NCBI GenBank assembly: GCA_903884945.1
Contig: CAISGR010000243.1
Coordinates: forward strand, 1-49,010
Direction of reading: 5' to 3'
Length of the DNA stretch: 49,010 bases
Source: an uncultured bacterium
Lineage (GTDB): Bacteria; Pseudomonadota; Alphaproteobacteria; Sphingomonadales; Sphingomonadaceae
Below are positions 9,310 to 18,191 of this stretch, in pieces (position 1 is the stretch's first letter; each line of letters opens with the position of its first letter). The notes beneath the pieces are model-generated. The model was not told where the DNA came from. It did not search any database and saw only the letters and a program-made list of their open reading frames with translations. The translations under genes and the position numbers were made by a program.

Positions 9310-10926
9310 ATGCCTGAGAGAAAGCGCGAATTTGATTACATCGTCGTCGGCGCAGGGTCGGCCGGCTGCGTGCTCGCCAATCGGCTGAGCGAACGCGGCA
9401 CGGAATCGGTGCTGCTGATTGAGGCCGGCGGCAAGGACGACAACTGGCTGTTCAGGATGCCTTTGGGCTTCATGATGGCCGCCGCCAATCCGGTCTATGA
9501 CTGGGGCTATTCCAGCGAACCGGACGCCAAATTGGCGGGGCGATCGATGCCTCTGCCGCGCGGGCGCGTCCACGGCGGCTCCTCCTCGGTCAATGGCATG
9601 ATCTACATGCGCGGTCATTCGAGCGACTATGACGGCTGGGCCCAGATGGGGGCTCGCGGCTGGAGTTATGCCGACGTCCTTCCCTATTTCCGCAAGATGG
9701 AGACGAGCTGGCGCGGCCCCGGGGAATATCATGGCGACAGCGGGCCGCTCAGCGTTACGCCGGTCGATGGCAGCCGCTTGTTCCAGGAGCCGATCCGGCA
9801 ATCGGTGGTCGCTGCGGGCTATCCGCAAAGCGACGATCTGAGCGGAGTCAGCCAGGAAGGCTTTACGGGATGCGAAGTGACGGTCGATCGCAAGGGCCGG
9901 CGCGCCAGCACTGCCCGCGCCTATCTCAAGCCTGCGCTGAAGCGGCCCAATTTGACGGTGCTTTCAGGCGCGCAGGCGACCCGGATGCTGATCGAGGACG
10001 GACGCGCCGTTGGCGTCGAGGTCAGCCGGGGCGGCAGGCTTTCGCAGGTGCGCGCGCGCAAGGAAGTGGTGCTGAGCGGCGGAGCATATAATTCGCCGCA
10101 ATTGCTGATGTTGTCGGGGATTGGGCCGGCAGCGCAGCTCGACGCACTGGGCATCCCGTTGGAGCTCGATGCACCGGGGGTCGGCCGCGACCTGTCCGAG
10201 CATCCCTTGGTGTACATGACCTTCGCGGCACGCGACACCAGCTTTCTCAACGAGCTCCGCTTCGATCGCGCGGCATGGTCGGTGCTGCGCTGGATCGCGA
10301 CCGGAAAAGGCCCCTTCGCCAGCCAGATCACGAGCGGCGTGCAGATGCTGCGCACGAGGCCCGAGCTCGAGCGTCCCAATATCCAGCTGGTGTTCCTGCC
10401 AGTGCGGCTCGATGCCAAGCTCTGGTATCCGTTCGGCAAGCAGCAGAGCCACGTCCTCTCGGTAATGGTGATGCAATTGCATCCCGAGAGCCGCGGCACG
10501 GTCGAACTGCGTTCCTCCGATCCGTTCGCCACGCCGCGCATCGATCTCAACCTGCTCTCCACCCCCACCGACTTTGCGGATATCCGCGGCGGCATCGCGG
10601 CGGTGCGCAAGATCTTCGCGGCATCGCCGCTGCGCGAAATGGTCGAGAAGGAGATCGCGCCGGGCAGCGGCGCCGATCTCGACGACTTTATTCGTCACAA
10701 CCTCAAGATCACCCAGCACCCGACCGGCACCTGTCGGATGGGCGAAGATCCCGGCGCGGTCGTAGACAGCGACTTGCGGGTGAAGGGCATATCCGGGCTG
10801 CGGGTCGTCGACGCGTCGGTGATGCCGACGGTGCCGGGCGCCAACATCAACGCCGCAGTGATCATGATCGCCGAACGCGCCTCGGATTTGATCCGCGGCC
10901 TGACACCGCTCGCACCGGAAAGCTGA
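9310..10926 (+). CDS. GMC-family FAD oxidoreductase (choline dehydrogenase-like)
   Basis: This 538-residue glucose-methanol-choline family flavoprotein oxidises an alcohol to an aldehyde. The N-terminus has the FAD fold DYIVVGAGSAGCVLANRL with a following IEAGG. The GMC signature region (PRGRVHGGSSSVNGMIYMRG) is near residue 80. The C-terminus shows HPTGTCRMG near 477 and the closing VVDASVMPTVPGANINAAV segment. The ATG at 9310 was chosen because the fold starts nine residues later; the frame upstream is antisense to the aldehyde dehydrogenase. It pairs divergently with that gene. GMC enzymes oxidise side-chain alcohols of lignin dimers in related bacteria, which is a possible role, not shown. 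Confidence 0.93.
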   Translation: MPERKREFDYIVVGAGSAGCVLANRLSERGTESVLLIEAGGKDDNWLFRMPLGFMMAAANPVYDWGYSSEPDAKLAGRSMPLPRGRVHGGSSSVNGMIYMRGHSSDYDGWAQMGARGWSYADVLPYFRKMETSWRGPGEYHGDSGPLSVTPVDGSRLFQEPIRQSVVAAGYPQSDDLSGVSQEGFTGCEVTVDRKGRRASTARAYLKPALKRPNLTVLSGAQATRMLIEDGRAVGVEVSRGGRLSQVRARKEVVLSGGAYNSPQLLMLSGIGPAAQLDALGIPLELDAPGVGRDLSEHPLVYMTFAARDTSFLNELRFDRAAWSVLRWIATGKGPFASQITSGVQMLRTRPELERPNIQLVFLPVRLDAKLWYPFGKQQSHVLSVMVMQLHPESRGTVELRSSDPFATPRIDLNLLSTPTDFADIRGGIAAVRKIFAASPLREMVEKEIAPGSGADLDDFIRHNLKITQHPTGTCRMGEDPGAVVDSDLRVKGISGLRVVDASVMPTVPGANINAAVIMIAERASDLIRGLTPLAPES

Positions 10927-10987
10927 CCGACCTGCAGTTTACCGATGACGAGCCGGGTGGGGTACTAAGCTAGCCCATAGACCCAGA

Positions 10988-11335
10988 TCACTTCTGGTCC
11001 TGGCAGTCCTCGGCCTCACGCTTCTGGATGACGTTCAGGAGCAGCCGCGAAGCCGTGATCGATGCGGGCCAGGAGGCGTAGAAGGCAAGATGCAGCATCG
11101 CCTCGCCCAATTCCTCCTGGGTAACGCCGTTGTCGAGCGCCAATCCGAGATGCGCCTCGAGCTGCTGGTGCCGGTTGGCGGTCATCAGCGCGGCAACGGT
11201 GAGCAGCGAGCGGTCGCGCTTCGACAGCTCTGTGCGCTCCCATACCTCGTTGTAGAGAATCCGGTCGGTCATCTCGACGAGGCCGGGGGCCACTGCCCCC
11301 AGTTCGTCGCCTTTCTTGGCACTGGGCCGGATCAT
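10988..11335 (-). CDS. Carboxymuconolactone decarboxylase family protein, short type
   Basis: This 115-residue all-helical protein is of the PcaC/CMD family. The core WERTELSKRDRSLLTVAAL followed by GVTQEELGEAMLHLAFYASWP is the family signature. There is no CxxC pair, so AhpD-type peroxidase function is excluded. It is the third gene of the ferA-ferB unit, five bases after the ferB-like stop. The closest relative in the window is the CMD at 30009, with the same WER-ELSKRDRSL core and a similar GEA/FYA/WP region. PcaC decarboxylates 4-carboxymuconolactone; this paralogue may act on another lactone or keto acid. Family certain, reaction unknown. Confidence 0.88.
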   Translation of the reverse strand: MIRPSAKKGDELGAVAPGLVEMTDRILYNEVWERTELSKRDRSLLTVAALMTANRHQQLEAHLGLALDNGVTQEELGEAMLHLAFYASWPASITASRLLLNVIQKREAEDCQDQK

Positions 11336-11340
11336 CCCGC

Positions 11341-12204
11341 CTACTTCCCTTCGCGGTTGTAATTGCCGAGACCCGGCTTGTAGCTCTTCTCATCGAGGAA
11401 CTGGACCATGCCCTTTTCGCGGCCCTTTTCGCGATCGACGAACGTGGTTTGGTCAACCTTGGCGGTAAGATATTCGGCGGCGAGCTCCCAATCCATCTCC
11501 CGGGCGTACTTATATGCCATGCGCGCCTGGCGGAGCGTCGTCGGGTTCTTGTCGAGCAGGATCCTGGCAAGCTCGCGGGTGCGCTCCTTGAGCCTGTCGG
11601 CGGGCACCGCTTCGTTGACAAGGCCGAGTTCCTTGGCGCGCGTACCGTTGAAGTTCTCGCCGGTCATCACATAGTAGAGCGCCTCGCGGTCGCCCATCAG
11701 CGTCGAGATCGCCTTCGAGACCACGCCGCCTGGGATGATGCCCCAGTTGATTTCGGAGAGGCCGAACACGGCTTTCTCGTCAGCGATCGCCAGGTCGCAG
11801 CAGATCAGCGGCGTGAAGGCGCCGCCGAAGCACCAGCCATTGACCATGGCGATGGTCGGCTTGGCGTAATACATCAGGGTTCGCCACTGCCAGGCACGGG
11901 TCTCGCGATAGGCGCGGTGGCGCTCGACATCGCTGACCGCGTCCGAGGCGCGGAAGAAGCCCTGGAGATCCATGCCCGCCGAAAAGGCCTCGCCACTGCC
12001 GGTGAGGACGATGACGCCGCAGCGATCGTCGATCTCGAGCGCGTCGAGCACCTGGTTCATCTCGCGCGCCAGTTCCATGCTCATGGCGTTGCGCTTCTCG
12101 GGTCGATTGAGATGGACCCAGGCGATGCCGTCCTCGAACTGGACGAGGACGGTGTTGCCGCCGGGGATGGGCTTTTCTTCAGTGGGTGCCATGGTCATTT
12201 CCAT
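11341..12204 (-). CDS. ferB: Feruloyl-CoA hydratase/lyase-like enzyme (crotonase family)
   Basis: This 287-residue crotonase-fold protein closely resembles p-hydroxycinnamoyl-CoA hydratase/lyase, which turns feruloyl-CoA into vanillin and acetyl-CoA. Shared stretches are HLNRPEKRNAMS, TIAMVNGWCFGGAF, FGLSEINWGI and the C-terminal KPGL. By recalled alignment to the Pseudomonas enzyme (constant offset of eight) the catalytic Glu143 is kept as E151. However, Tyr75 is F83, Tyr239 is T247 and Ser123 is T131. The two Tyr residues bind the substrate 4-hydroxyl, so the substrate may differ from ferulate. It sits 16 bases after the ferA-like gene, as in the known ferBA pair. Confidence 0.85.
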   Translation of the reverse strand: MEMTMAPTEEKPIPGGNTVLVQFEDGIAWVHLNRPEKRNAMSMELAREMNQVLDALEIDDRCGVIVLTGSGEAFSAGMDLQGFFRASDAVSDVERHRAYRETRAWQWRTLMYYAKPTIAMVNGWCFGGAFTPLICCDLAIADEKAVFGLSEINWGIIPGGVVSKAISTLMGDREALYYVMTGENFNGTRAKELGLVNEAVPADRLKERTRELARILLDKNPTTLRQARMAYKYAREMDWELAAEYLTAKVDQTTFVDREKGREKGMVQFLDEKSYKPGLGNYNREGK

Positions 12205-12220
12205 CTGTCTGATCCTGTAA

Positions 12221-14359
12221 TTATGCGCCGGTGACGATCAGCGCGTCGAGCGCGACTGCGCCCTCGCCCTGGGCCAGCACCATCAGCGGGTTGATATCGA
12301 TCTCTTCGATGGCGAGTCCGGCGCGCATCGCCGCGCCAACCTTGACCACCACATCGGCGACGGCGTGGACGTCGCGCGCGGGCTTGCCACGGAATGCGCC
12401 AAGCATCCTGGCACCGCGCAGCCTCAGGATGCGCTCGACGGCGCGGGCATGCGAGATGTCCGCGGGGAGCAGTTCCGCGGCGTCGAGTGCCTCGATCAGC
12501 ACGCCGCCCAGGCCGACAAGCACCGACGGCCCCCATTCGGGATGATTCCGCGCGCCAACGACGAGCTCGAGCCCGGGTGCCGACATCTGTTCGACCAGCA
12601 CGCCGTCGAGCGCCACCGCACCGACATTGGCCATCAGCGTTGTCCAGCCGTCGCGCAATGCGGTTTCGTCGCGCAGATTGAGGATCACGCCGCCGGCGTC
12701 GCTCTTGTGCGACAACGCCGCGGCCTGCGCCTTGAGCACGACGGGAAAGCCGATGTGGGTGGCGATGGCAAGGGCGTCATCGACCGTGGCAGCGAGCCCG
12801 CCGGCGGGGACCTGGACGCCGATACGGCGAAGAAAATCCTTGCCGACATATTCAGGTTTCACGCCCGGCGCGCCCCAGCCGGACAGACCGGTCGCGACTG
12901 GCGTGCGATCGCTGACGCTGTCCAGCGCCGCAGCATAGCGAGCAACCGCGGCAAAGGCGCGCATCGCGCGCTCCGGCGAGCGGAACAGCGGGGTTTCGCT
13001 CTCGCGCATCGCCGCGACGAACTCGGCATCAAGCGTCGATTGGTCACCGGTAATGACGACGGCCACGGGCTTGGTTGCGGTCAGGGCCACCGGGATTATC
13101 GAGTCGCCCTTCAAGCGCTGCTGCGAAGGGCTGCCACCGGCCATGGGCAGGAGGACAGCGCCGACGGCAGGATCGGCGAGCATCGCCTGGGTCGACTGGC
13201 CGAAGATGTCGCCATTGGTGAAGCCGGTGGTGCCGACGTCGAGCGGATTGTCGATCTCCATGCCGGCGGGAAGCAGCGTCGAAATTCGCGCCAGCGTCTC
13301 GGCCGAAAGATCGGCGATCGGCAGCGCGATATCCTCGGCGAAGTCGAACGCCATGCCGCGGATCGCGCCGGAGTTCGTCACGACGCCCAGCGCGCCGACA
13401 GGAGGCGACGGGAAGCGGTGGAGGATCGCGACGGTGTCGAACAATTCGTCCATCGTATCGACGACGACGACCGCTTCGTTCTCGACCGCAGTGCGCATCA
13501 GCGCATAATCTCCGACCATCGAGCCGGTGTGCGATTGCGCCGCTTCCTGGCCGCGCTTGCTGCGGCCGGGATGCATCATGATCACCGGCACGCCGGCGTC
13601 GCGCGCCTTGCGGACCGCGCGCAGGAACGCCTGCGGGTTCCGGATCTGCTCGACATAGAGGGCGATCGCGCTGGCGGTCCCCTCGGCAACGATCAGGTCG
13701 ATCAGGTCGCTGGCACGGACCACGGCTTCGTTCCCGGTGGCGACCGACAGCGATACCGCGATGCCGCGACCGAGCATGCCGGAGCGGATGCCCGACGCGG
13801 TCGCGCCGCTCTGCGCCACCACCGCGACGTTGCGGCGATCGCCGAGCGGCTGGGGGTGCGCTGGTTCGAAGGTCAGCGCCGCGCCGCCGGCATAATTGAC
13901 ATAGCCCATGCAATTGGGGCCGAGCAGCGCCATACCCGCCCTGTTGCACACTGCGGCGATATCTTCCTGCTCGCGGCGCCCCTCCTCGCTGCCCTCGGCA
14001 AAGCCCGAGGCGAAGACGATGGCGCCCCCGACGCCACGCGCCGCAGCCGCCTCGACCGCAGGCAAGATCGCCGCGCGCGGCACATTGAGCACCAGCGCAT
14101 CGACGCCTTCGGGCAACGCGTCGACCGACTTGACGCAGGGGCGGCCGTTGATCTCGTCCCGGGTCGGGCTAATCAGGTGGATCGGCCCGTCGAAGCCGAA
14201 GCGTTCGCAATTGGCGAGGACGACGCCGCCCATCGTCGCCGGATCGGGCGAGGCGCCGGCGATGGCGATCGAGCGCGGCTTGAGAAGGCGTGCGAGGGAG
14301 AAGGCGGGATCGGCAGCTGCCGGCGCGCTTCGTAGCAGAGCTTGCGCTAGGTCCGCCAA
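12221..14359 (-). CDS. ferA: Feruloyl-CoA synthetase-like, NDP-forming acyl-CoA ligase
   Basis: This 712-residue ligase of the ADP-forming acetyl-CoA synthetase type makes an acyl-CoA from acid, CoA and ATP. It has an N-terminal CoA-binding Rossmann domain (SIAIAGASPDP at 30-40), a succinyl-CoA ligase-like core with the phospho-His H277 in QSHTGSMVG, and a C-terminal ATP-grasp domain from about residue 495 (FPVVLKAQAAALSHKSDAGGV). Sphingobium FerA is of this unusual type, unlike AMP-forming Fcs, so the pairing with a FerB-like gene makes the assignment strong. The start is TTG at 14359 with GGAGG eight bases before it. Expression is likely controlled from the divergent region 14360-14602. The actual acid may be ferulate or a related cinnamate. 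Confidence 0.88.
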   Translation of the reverse strand: MADLAQALLRSAPAAADPAFSLARLLKPRSIAIAGASPDPATMGGVVLANCERFGFDGPIHLISPTRDEINGRPCVKSVDALPEGVDALVLNVPRAAILPAVEAAAARGVGGAIVFASGFAEGSEEGRREQEDIAAVCNRAGMALLGPNCMGYVNYAGGAALTFEPAHPQPLGDRRNVAVVAQSGATASGIRSGMLGRGIAVSLSVATGNEAVVRASDLIDLIVAEGTASAIALYVEQIRNPQAFLRAVRKARDAGVPVIMMHPGRSKRGQEAAQSHTGSMVGDYALMRTAVENEAVVVVDTMDELFDTVAILHRFPSPPVGALGVVTNSGAIRGMAFDFAEDIALPIADLSAETLARISTLLPAGMEIDNPLDVGTTGFTNGDIFGQSTQAMLADPAVGAVLLPMAGGSPSQQRLKGDSIIPVALTATKPVAVVITGDQSTLDAEFVAAMRESETPLFRSPERAMRAFAAVARYAAALDSVSDRTPVATGLSGWGAPGVKPEYVGKDFLRRIGVQVPAGGLAATVDDALAIATHIGFPVVLKAQAAALSHKSDAGGVILNLRDETALRDGWTTLMANVGAVALDGVLVEQMSAPGLELVVGARNHPEWGPSVLVGLGGVLIEALDAAELLPADISHARAVERILRLRGARMLGAFRGKPARDVHAVADVVVKVGAAMRAGLAIEEIDINPLMVLAQGEGAVALDALIVTGA

Positions 14360-14602
14360 GTCGAATTCCTCCCCAAGCCCCTCGCGGGCCGTGCTTTGCC
14401 GGCATGTTGTCGCGCCCCCTTCGCAGGTCCAATGCCAATTTTGGCCGGTTACGATAAGATCACGATATGAGTTCTCAGCTTCGTCACTCTGATACCTGCC
14501 GGGTATCGGGCCGCCCGCGATTAGGAATTAGACGAACGGACTAGACCGGCGCTATATGACAGCCAAGCTGCGATAACAGCAGCTTTTGGATGAGGAGCGC
14601 CG
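14360..14602. promoter_or_regulatory. Divergent promoter region between ferA and the cupin operon, with two inverted repeats
   Basis: This 243-base gap drives ferA leftward and the cupin gene rightward. Two clean inverted repeats are visible: GATACC (14491-14496) / GGTATC (14502-14507) with a 5-base spacer, and AAGCTGC (14565-14571) / GCAGCTT (14579-14585) with a 7-base spacer just before the cupin ribosome site. A minus-strand CGTTCGTC half site lies at 14531-14538 and a TGACAGCC at 14557-14564; both belong to motif sets repeated elsewhere in the window. In Sphingobium a MarR-type FerC represses ferBA; a MarR gene is present here only at 48474. Confidence 0.5.
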
Positions 14603-15520
14603 ATGTACGGGCAGAACGATTTGCGGACGACGCTGATCACCGCGCCGAAGGGCCCCTCGCCCAAAAGCTTCAAGCACGCCAGCTATGCGCGCTTCTACGC
14701 CCAGCCGCCGCAGCAAAGCACCCCCCTGGCCAGTACCTGGTATGCTCGCGGCGCGACCATGATCGTGGCCTATAGCGACGTCGAAGCGGGAGCGGTGTTC
14801 GAGCGGAGCAGCCAGCCCGACGAATATGCAGTGGTGATCCCGGACGATGGCGTCGAAATCGAAATCAGCATCGCCGAGGGCAGCGCGATCGCCAGCGGCA
14901 AGACGGTCAGCTTCGTGCCGGCGGGCGCGAGCAAGATCACCGTGCTGAAAGGGGGGCGCATCCTCCGCTTGTTCACGGTGGAATCCGCCGACCTGGCAGC
15001 GCTCTGCGCGAACGCCGCCGATTATGCCGAGCCGGATCCCAATGTGCCGCCGTTCGTCGCGTGGCCCGATCCGGTCGGCGGCCGCAAGGTGCGCGTCTAT
15101 TCGGGCGACGTCGCCCCCGAACAGGGTCGCTTCGGGCGAATCTATCGCGGCTCGACCATCATGGTCAATTTCGGCGACGGCCGCGTCGGCCCGCGCGCCG
15201 CGGACAATCTCTCGCCACACCATCATGACGACTTCGAGCAATATTCGGTCGTGCTCAACGGCGACTATATCCACCATCTGCGCTGGCCGTGGATCAGCGA
15301 TTCGACGCAGTGGATCGAGGACGACCACGAGCGCTGCGGAGCCCCCTCGGTGGCGGTGATCCCGCCGCCGGCAACCCACACCTCGCAGGGGATCGACAAC
15401 GGGCTCAACCGTCTGCTCGACATATTCTGCCCGCCTCGCCGCGACTTTTCGGACAAGCCCGGCTGGGTGCTGAACGCTGCCGATTACCCGATGCCGGAAA
15501 AGAAGGAGAGCGCAGCATGA
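14603..15520 (+). CDS. Two-domain cupin protein
   Basis: This 305-residue protein has a well-formed C-terminal cupin. H206-H208 and E212 in SPHHHDDFEQY, plus H259 in PPATHTSQG, make a typical metal site. The N-terminal half (residues 40-130) looks like a second, degenerate cupin lacking the His set. I do not recognise the enzyme: cupins include ring-cleaving dioxygenases, isomerases and decarboxylases. GAGGAG precedes the ATG at 14603. Its TGA overlaps the ATG of the DUF6282 gene, and an aldehyde dehydrogenase follows, so the three are one operon divergent from ferA-ferB. Co-regulation with the cinnamate unit is likely. Confidence 0.75.
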   Translation: MYGQNDLRTTLITAPKGPSPKSFKHASYARFYAQPPQQSTPLASTWYARGATMIVAYSDVEAGAVFERSSQPDEYAVVIPDDGVEIEISIAEGSAIASGKTVSFVPAGASKITVLKGGRILRLFTVESADLAALCANAADYAEPDPNVPPFVAWPDPVGGRKVRVYSGDVAPEQGRFGRIYRGSTIMVNFGDGRVGPRAADNLSPHHHDDFEQYSVVLNGDYIHHLRWPWISDSTQWIEDDHERCGAPSVAVIPPPATHTSQGIDNGLNRLLDIFCPPRRDFSDKPGWVLNAADYPMPEKKESAA

Positions 15521-16443
15521 GCGACCGGATCAGCGACCTCCTGAAAGGCGCGATCGACCTGCATTGCCACAGCGGGCCATCGGTGATGCCGCGCAGCCTC
15601 AATCATGTCGAGGCGATCAAGGAAGGCGAGGCGGCCGGCCTGCGCGCGATCCTGTTCAAGGACCATTATTATTCGGTCACTCCGGTCGCGGCATTGCTCG
15701 ACGAGATCATGCCAGGCTCGGTGAAGTTGCTGACCGGGGTGCCGCTCAACAACACCACGGGCGGGCTCAATCCCTATGCCGTCGAGCATGGTTTCAAGCT
15801 CGGCGCGCGCCTGGTGTGGATGCCGACCTTCTCGGCGGCCAACCATATCCGGCATTCGCATCGCCGGCAGTTCCTGCCGACCAAGGACGCGATGCTCGCG
15901 CCGACGATGCTCACGGTGATCGACGAGCGCGGCAAGCTCAAGGACGAGGTCAAGCAGATCCTCGACCAGATCGCCGTCTATGACGCGGTGCTGTCCGCGG
16001 GGCATCTCCACATCAGCGAAATCTGGCCGTTGTTCGCCGAGGCCAGGGAGCGCGGCGTCACCCGCCTGCTCGTCAACCACCCGACCTTCCTGATCGGGTG
16101 CAGCGTCTCCGACATGGCCGAGCTTGCCCGGATGGGCGCCTATCTCGAGCATAGCTGCTGCATGTGGGCGGGTGTCCAGGGCAAGGGCTATAGCCATGAC
16201 AGCCTCAAGATGTGCGTCGATGCCGGCGGCGTCGCCAACACGATCATCGGATCGGACCTCGGCCAGGTCGGCAATCCTTCGCCGGTCGAGGGATTGCGCT
16301 ACGTCATCCGGATGCTGATCGAAATCGGCTACACCGATGCCGAGATTCGCGCGATGATCGGCGACAATCCCGCCCGGCTGGTCGGCCTCGACGATGCCGA
16401 GCCGGCCGCGAAGGGCGTGCTGGCGCAGGCGCTGTCCGCCTGA
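15517..16443 (+). CDS. DUF6282-type amidohydrolase-like protein
   Basis: This 308-residue protein begins with an amidohydrolase-like HxH metal motif (DLHCHSG, H16 and H18). Further candidate ligands are in FKDHYYS, SAGHLHIS, LLVNHPT and IGSDLGQVGNPS. This pattern matches the TIM-barrel proteins grouped as DUF6282, for which I know no proven reaction. C-C or C-N hydrolysis or decarboxylation is possible. The ATG at 15517 overlaps the cupin stop (ATGA), so translation is coupled. The gene lies between a cupin and an aldehyde dehydrogenase, which suggests it processes a ring-cleavage or side-chain fragment that yields an aldehyde. Confidence 0.75.
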   Translation: MSDRISDLLKGAIDLHCHSGPSVMPRSLNHVEAIKEGEAAGLRAILFKDHYYSVTPVAALLDEIMPGSVKLLTGVPLNNTTGGLNPYAVEHGFKLGARLVWMPTFSAANHIRHSHRRQFLPTKDAMLAPTMLTVIDERGKLKDEVKQILDQIAVYDAVLSAGHLHISEIWPLFAEARERGVTRLLVNHPTFLIGCSVSDMAELARMGAYLEHSCCMWAGVQGKGYSHDSLKMCVDAGGVANTIIGSDLGQVGNPSPVEGLRYVIRMLIEIGYTDAEIRAMIGDNPARLVGLDDAEPAAKGVLAQALSA

Positions 16444-16462
16444 CCCCCCACAAGGAAAACCC

Positions 16463-17881
16463 ATGGACCACCAGTTTCGTCTGCTCATCGATGGCGCCTT
16501 GGTCGCCGGAGCGAGCAGCTTCGACGTGATCAACCCGGCACTCGACGCGCCGTTCGCGCAGTGCCCCAAGGCTGACGCAGCGATGCTCGAGACCGCGATC
16601 GCCGCGGCCAAGCGCGCCTTCCCGGCCTGGGCAGCGACGCCGATGGCCGAACGTGGCGCCAGGGTGGAGGCCCTCGCGGCAGCGCTCGAAGCGCGCGCGC
16701 CCGAATTCGCCGCGCTGATGACCTCGGAGCAGGGGAAGCCGCTCGACCAGGCGACCAAGGAAATCGGCGGCTCCGTGTTCGTGCTGCGCGCCTTCGCGGC
16801 AATGCGACTCGAGCCGAAAGTGCTGCGCGACGAAGGCGGCAATCGCGTCACCGAGCATCGCACGCCGTTGGGCGTGGTCGCGGCGATCACGCCTTGGAAC
16901 TACCCGTTGATCCTGCTCGCCAACAAGGTCGGGCCGGCGCTGATGGCGGGCAACACGATGGTCTGCAAGCCGGCACCGACGACGCCGCTTACAACGTTGC
17001 TGTTCGGCGAGCTGTGCCAAGCGATCCTGCCCGCGGGCGTGATCAACATGCTGTGCGATCAGAACGAGCTTGGGCCCGCGCTGACGACGCATCCCGACAT
17101 TGCCAAGATCTCGTTCACCGGATCGACCGCGACGGGGAAGAAGGTGCTTGCCTCGTCGGCGGACAGCCTCAAGCGCGTGACGCTCGAGCTGGGCGGCAAC
17201 GACGCCGCGATCGTGCTCGACGATGTCGACGCCAGATATGCCGCGGGCAAGGTCTTCGAAGGCGCGATGCGCAATGCCGGGCAGATCTGCGTAGCGGTCA
17301 AGCGCGCTTATGTGCCCGACACGATGTACGACGAATTCTGCGACGAGATGGCGCGGCTGGCCAAGGAAATGGTCGTCGACGACGGCGCCAACCAAGGCGC
17401 GCAGATCGGGCCGGTCCAGAACAAGCTCCAGTTCGACAAGGTCCGGGCACTGGTCGAGGACAGCAAAGCGCGCGGCACCGTGATCGCCGGCGGCGAGCCG
17501 CTCGACCGGCCGGGCTATTTCATATCGCCGACGATCGTCCGCGACATCGACGACGATGCGCCGCTGGTCCGCGAGGAGCAGTTCGGGCCGGTGCTGCCGG
17601 TGCTCAGCTATTCCAGCGTCGACGAGCTGATCGAACGCGTCAACGGCACCGATTATGGGCTGGGTGGCACCGTCTGGGGCAAGGATCTGGTCCGCGCCAA
17701 CCAGGTGGCGGCGCGTGTGACGTCGGGCACGGTGTGGATCAACCAGCTGATGGCGATCGATCCACGCATTCCGTTCCGCGGCCTCAAGCAATCCGGGATG
17801 GGCACCGAAATGGGCCTCGAGGGACTGGAGGAATATACCCAGCCGCACGTGATCAACGCCGTGGCGCTCGACGCGGCGTGA
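16463..17881 (+). CDS. Aldehyde dehydrogenase (NAD(P)-dependent)
   Basis: This is a 472-residue ALDH superfamily enzyme. It has the PWN motif at 145-147, the general base E242 in VTLELGGND and the catalytic Cys C276 in [10 protein letters not shown]. It is clearly different from the ALDH at 7587. The family suits aldehydes such as aminoaldehydes, semialdehydes or benzaldehydes; substrate is not determined. The ATG at 16463 follows an AAGGAAAA site, 19 bases after the DUF6282 stop, making it the third gene of the cupin operon. The open frame extends upstream but only through the preceding gene. A folD remnant follows directly. Confidence 0.93.
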   Translation: MDHQFRLLIDGALVAGASSFDVINPALDAPFAQCPKADAAMLETAIAAAKRAFPAWAATPMAERGARVEALAAALEARAPEFAALMTSEQGKPLDQATKEIGGSVFVLRAFAAMRLEPKVLRDEGGNRVTEHRTPLGVVAAITPWNYPLILLANKVGPALMAGNTMVCKPAPTTPLTTLLFGELCQAILPAGVINMLCDQNELGPALTTHPDIAKISFTGSTATGKKVLASSADSLKRVTLELGGNDAAIVLDDVDARYAAGKVFEGAMRNAGQICVAVKRAYVPDTMYDEFCDEMARLAKEMVVDDGANQGAQIGPVQNKLQFDKVRALVEDSKARGTVIAGGEPLDRPGYFISPTIVRDIDDDAPLVREEQFGPVLPVLSYSSVDELIERVNGTDYGLGGTVWGKDLVRANQVAARVTSGTVWINQLMAIDPRIPFRGLKQSGMGTEMGLEGLEEYTQPHVINAVALDAA

Positions 17882-17901
17882 CGTTGGCGGCATTGCGGCC
17901 C

Positions 17902-18150
17902 ATGGCGGCCGAGCGGATCGACGGACGCGCAATCGCTGCGCGCCTCGATGCCGAGACCACGGCCAGGGCATCCTGATCCAGGCGCCCCTGCCCGCGCATA
18001 TCGATCCCGGGATCGCGCCGGGCGCGATCGACCCGGGCAAGGACGTCGATGGCTTCCACCCGGTCAACGTGGGACGGCTCTCGACCGGCACCGGCGGCTT
18101 GGTGCCGTGCACCCCACCCGGGATGATGATGCTGCTCGAGCGCGAAACAA
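17902..18150 (+). pseudogene. folD: Remnant of folD (methylene-THF dehydrogenase/cyclohydrolase)
   Basis: Two separated FolD pieces survive in the 310-base gap after the aldehyde dehydrogenase. The first (from ATG 17902) reads [17 protein letters not shown], the FolD N-terminus, and hits a stop near 17976. The second, in another frame from about 17964, reads [13 protein letters not shown] and then [17 protein letters not shown], matching the conserved middle of FolD up to [12 protein letters not shown] near 18137. About 70 codons between them, including the catalytic Tyr/Lys region, and the whole C-terminal NADP domain are missing. Sequence after 18150 is unrecognisable. It cannot be functional. 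It is evidence that this cluster once carried another C1-folate gene. Confidence 0.85.
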
Positions 18151-18191
18151 CGGATCGCATGCTTATGCCAAGATGCGGTGAAGGCCGCCAA

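Noticed and set aside
7752..9317. A 521-residue plus-strand frame opposite the aldehyde dehydrogenase
   Set aside because: Shadow of the ALDH gene; the GMC gene starts independently at 9310 with its own fold.
10988..11335. CMD homologue as AhpD-type alkylhydroperoxidase
   Set aside because: No CxxC redox pair in any of the four CMD domains in the window.
12365..14335. A 656-residue open frame on the plus strand opposite ferA
   Set aside because: It is antisense to a complete NDP-forming synthetase with all family motifs. Its product is Arg/Gly/His-rich with no domain, as usual for shadow frames in GC-rich DNA.
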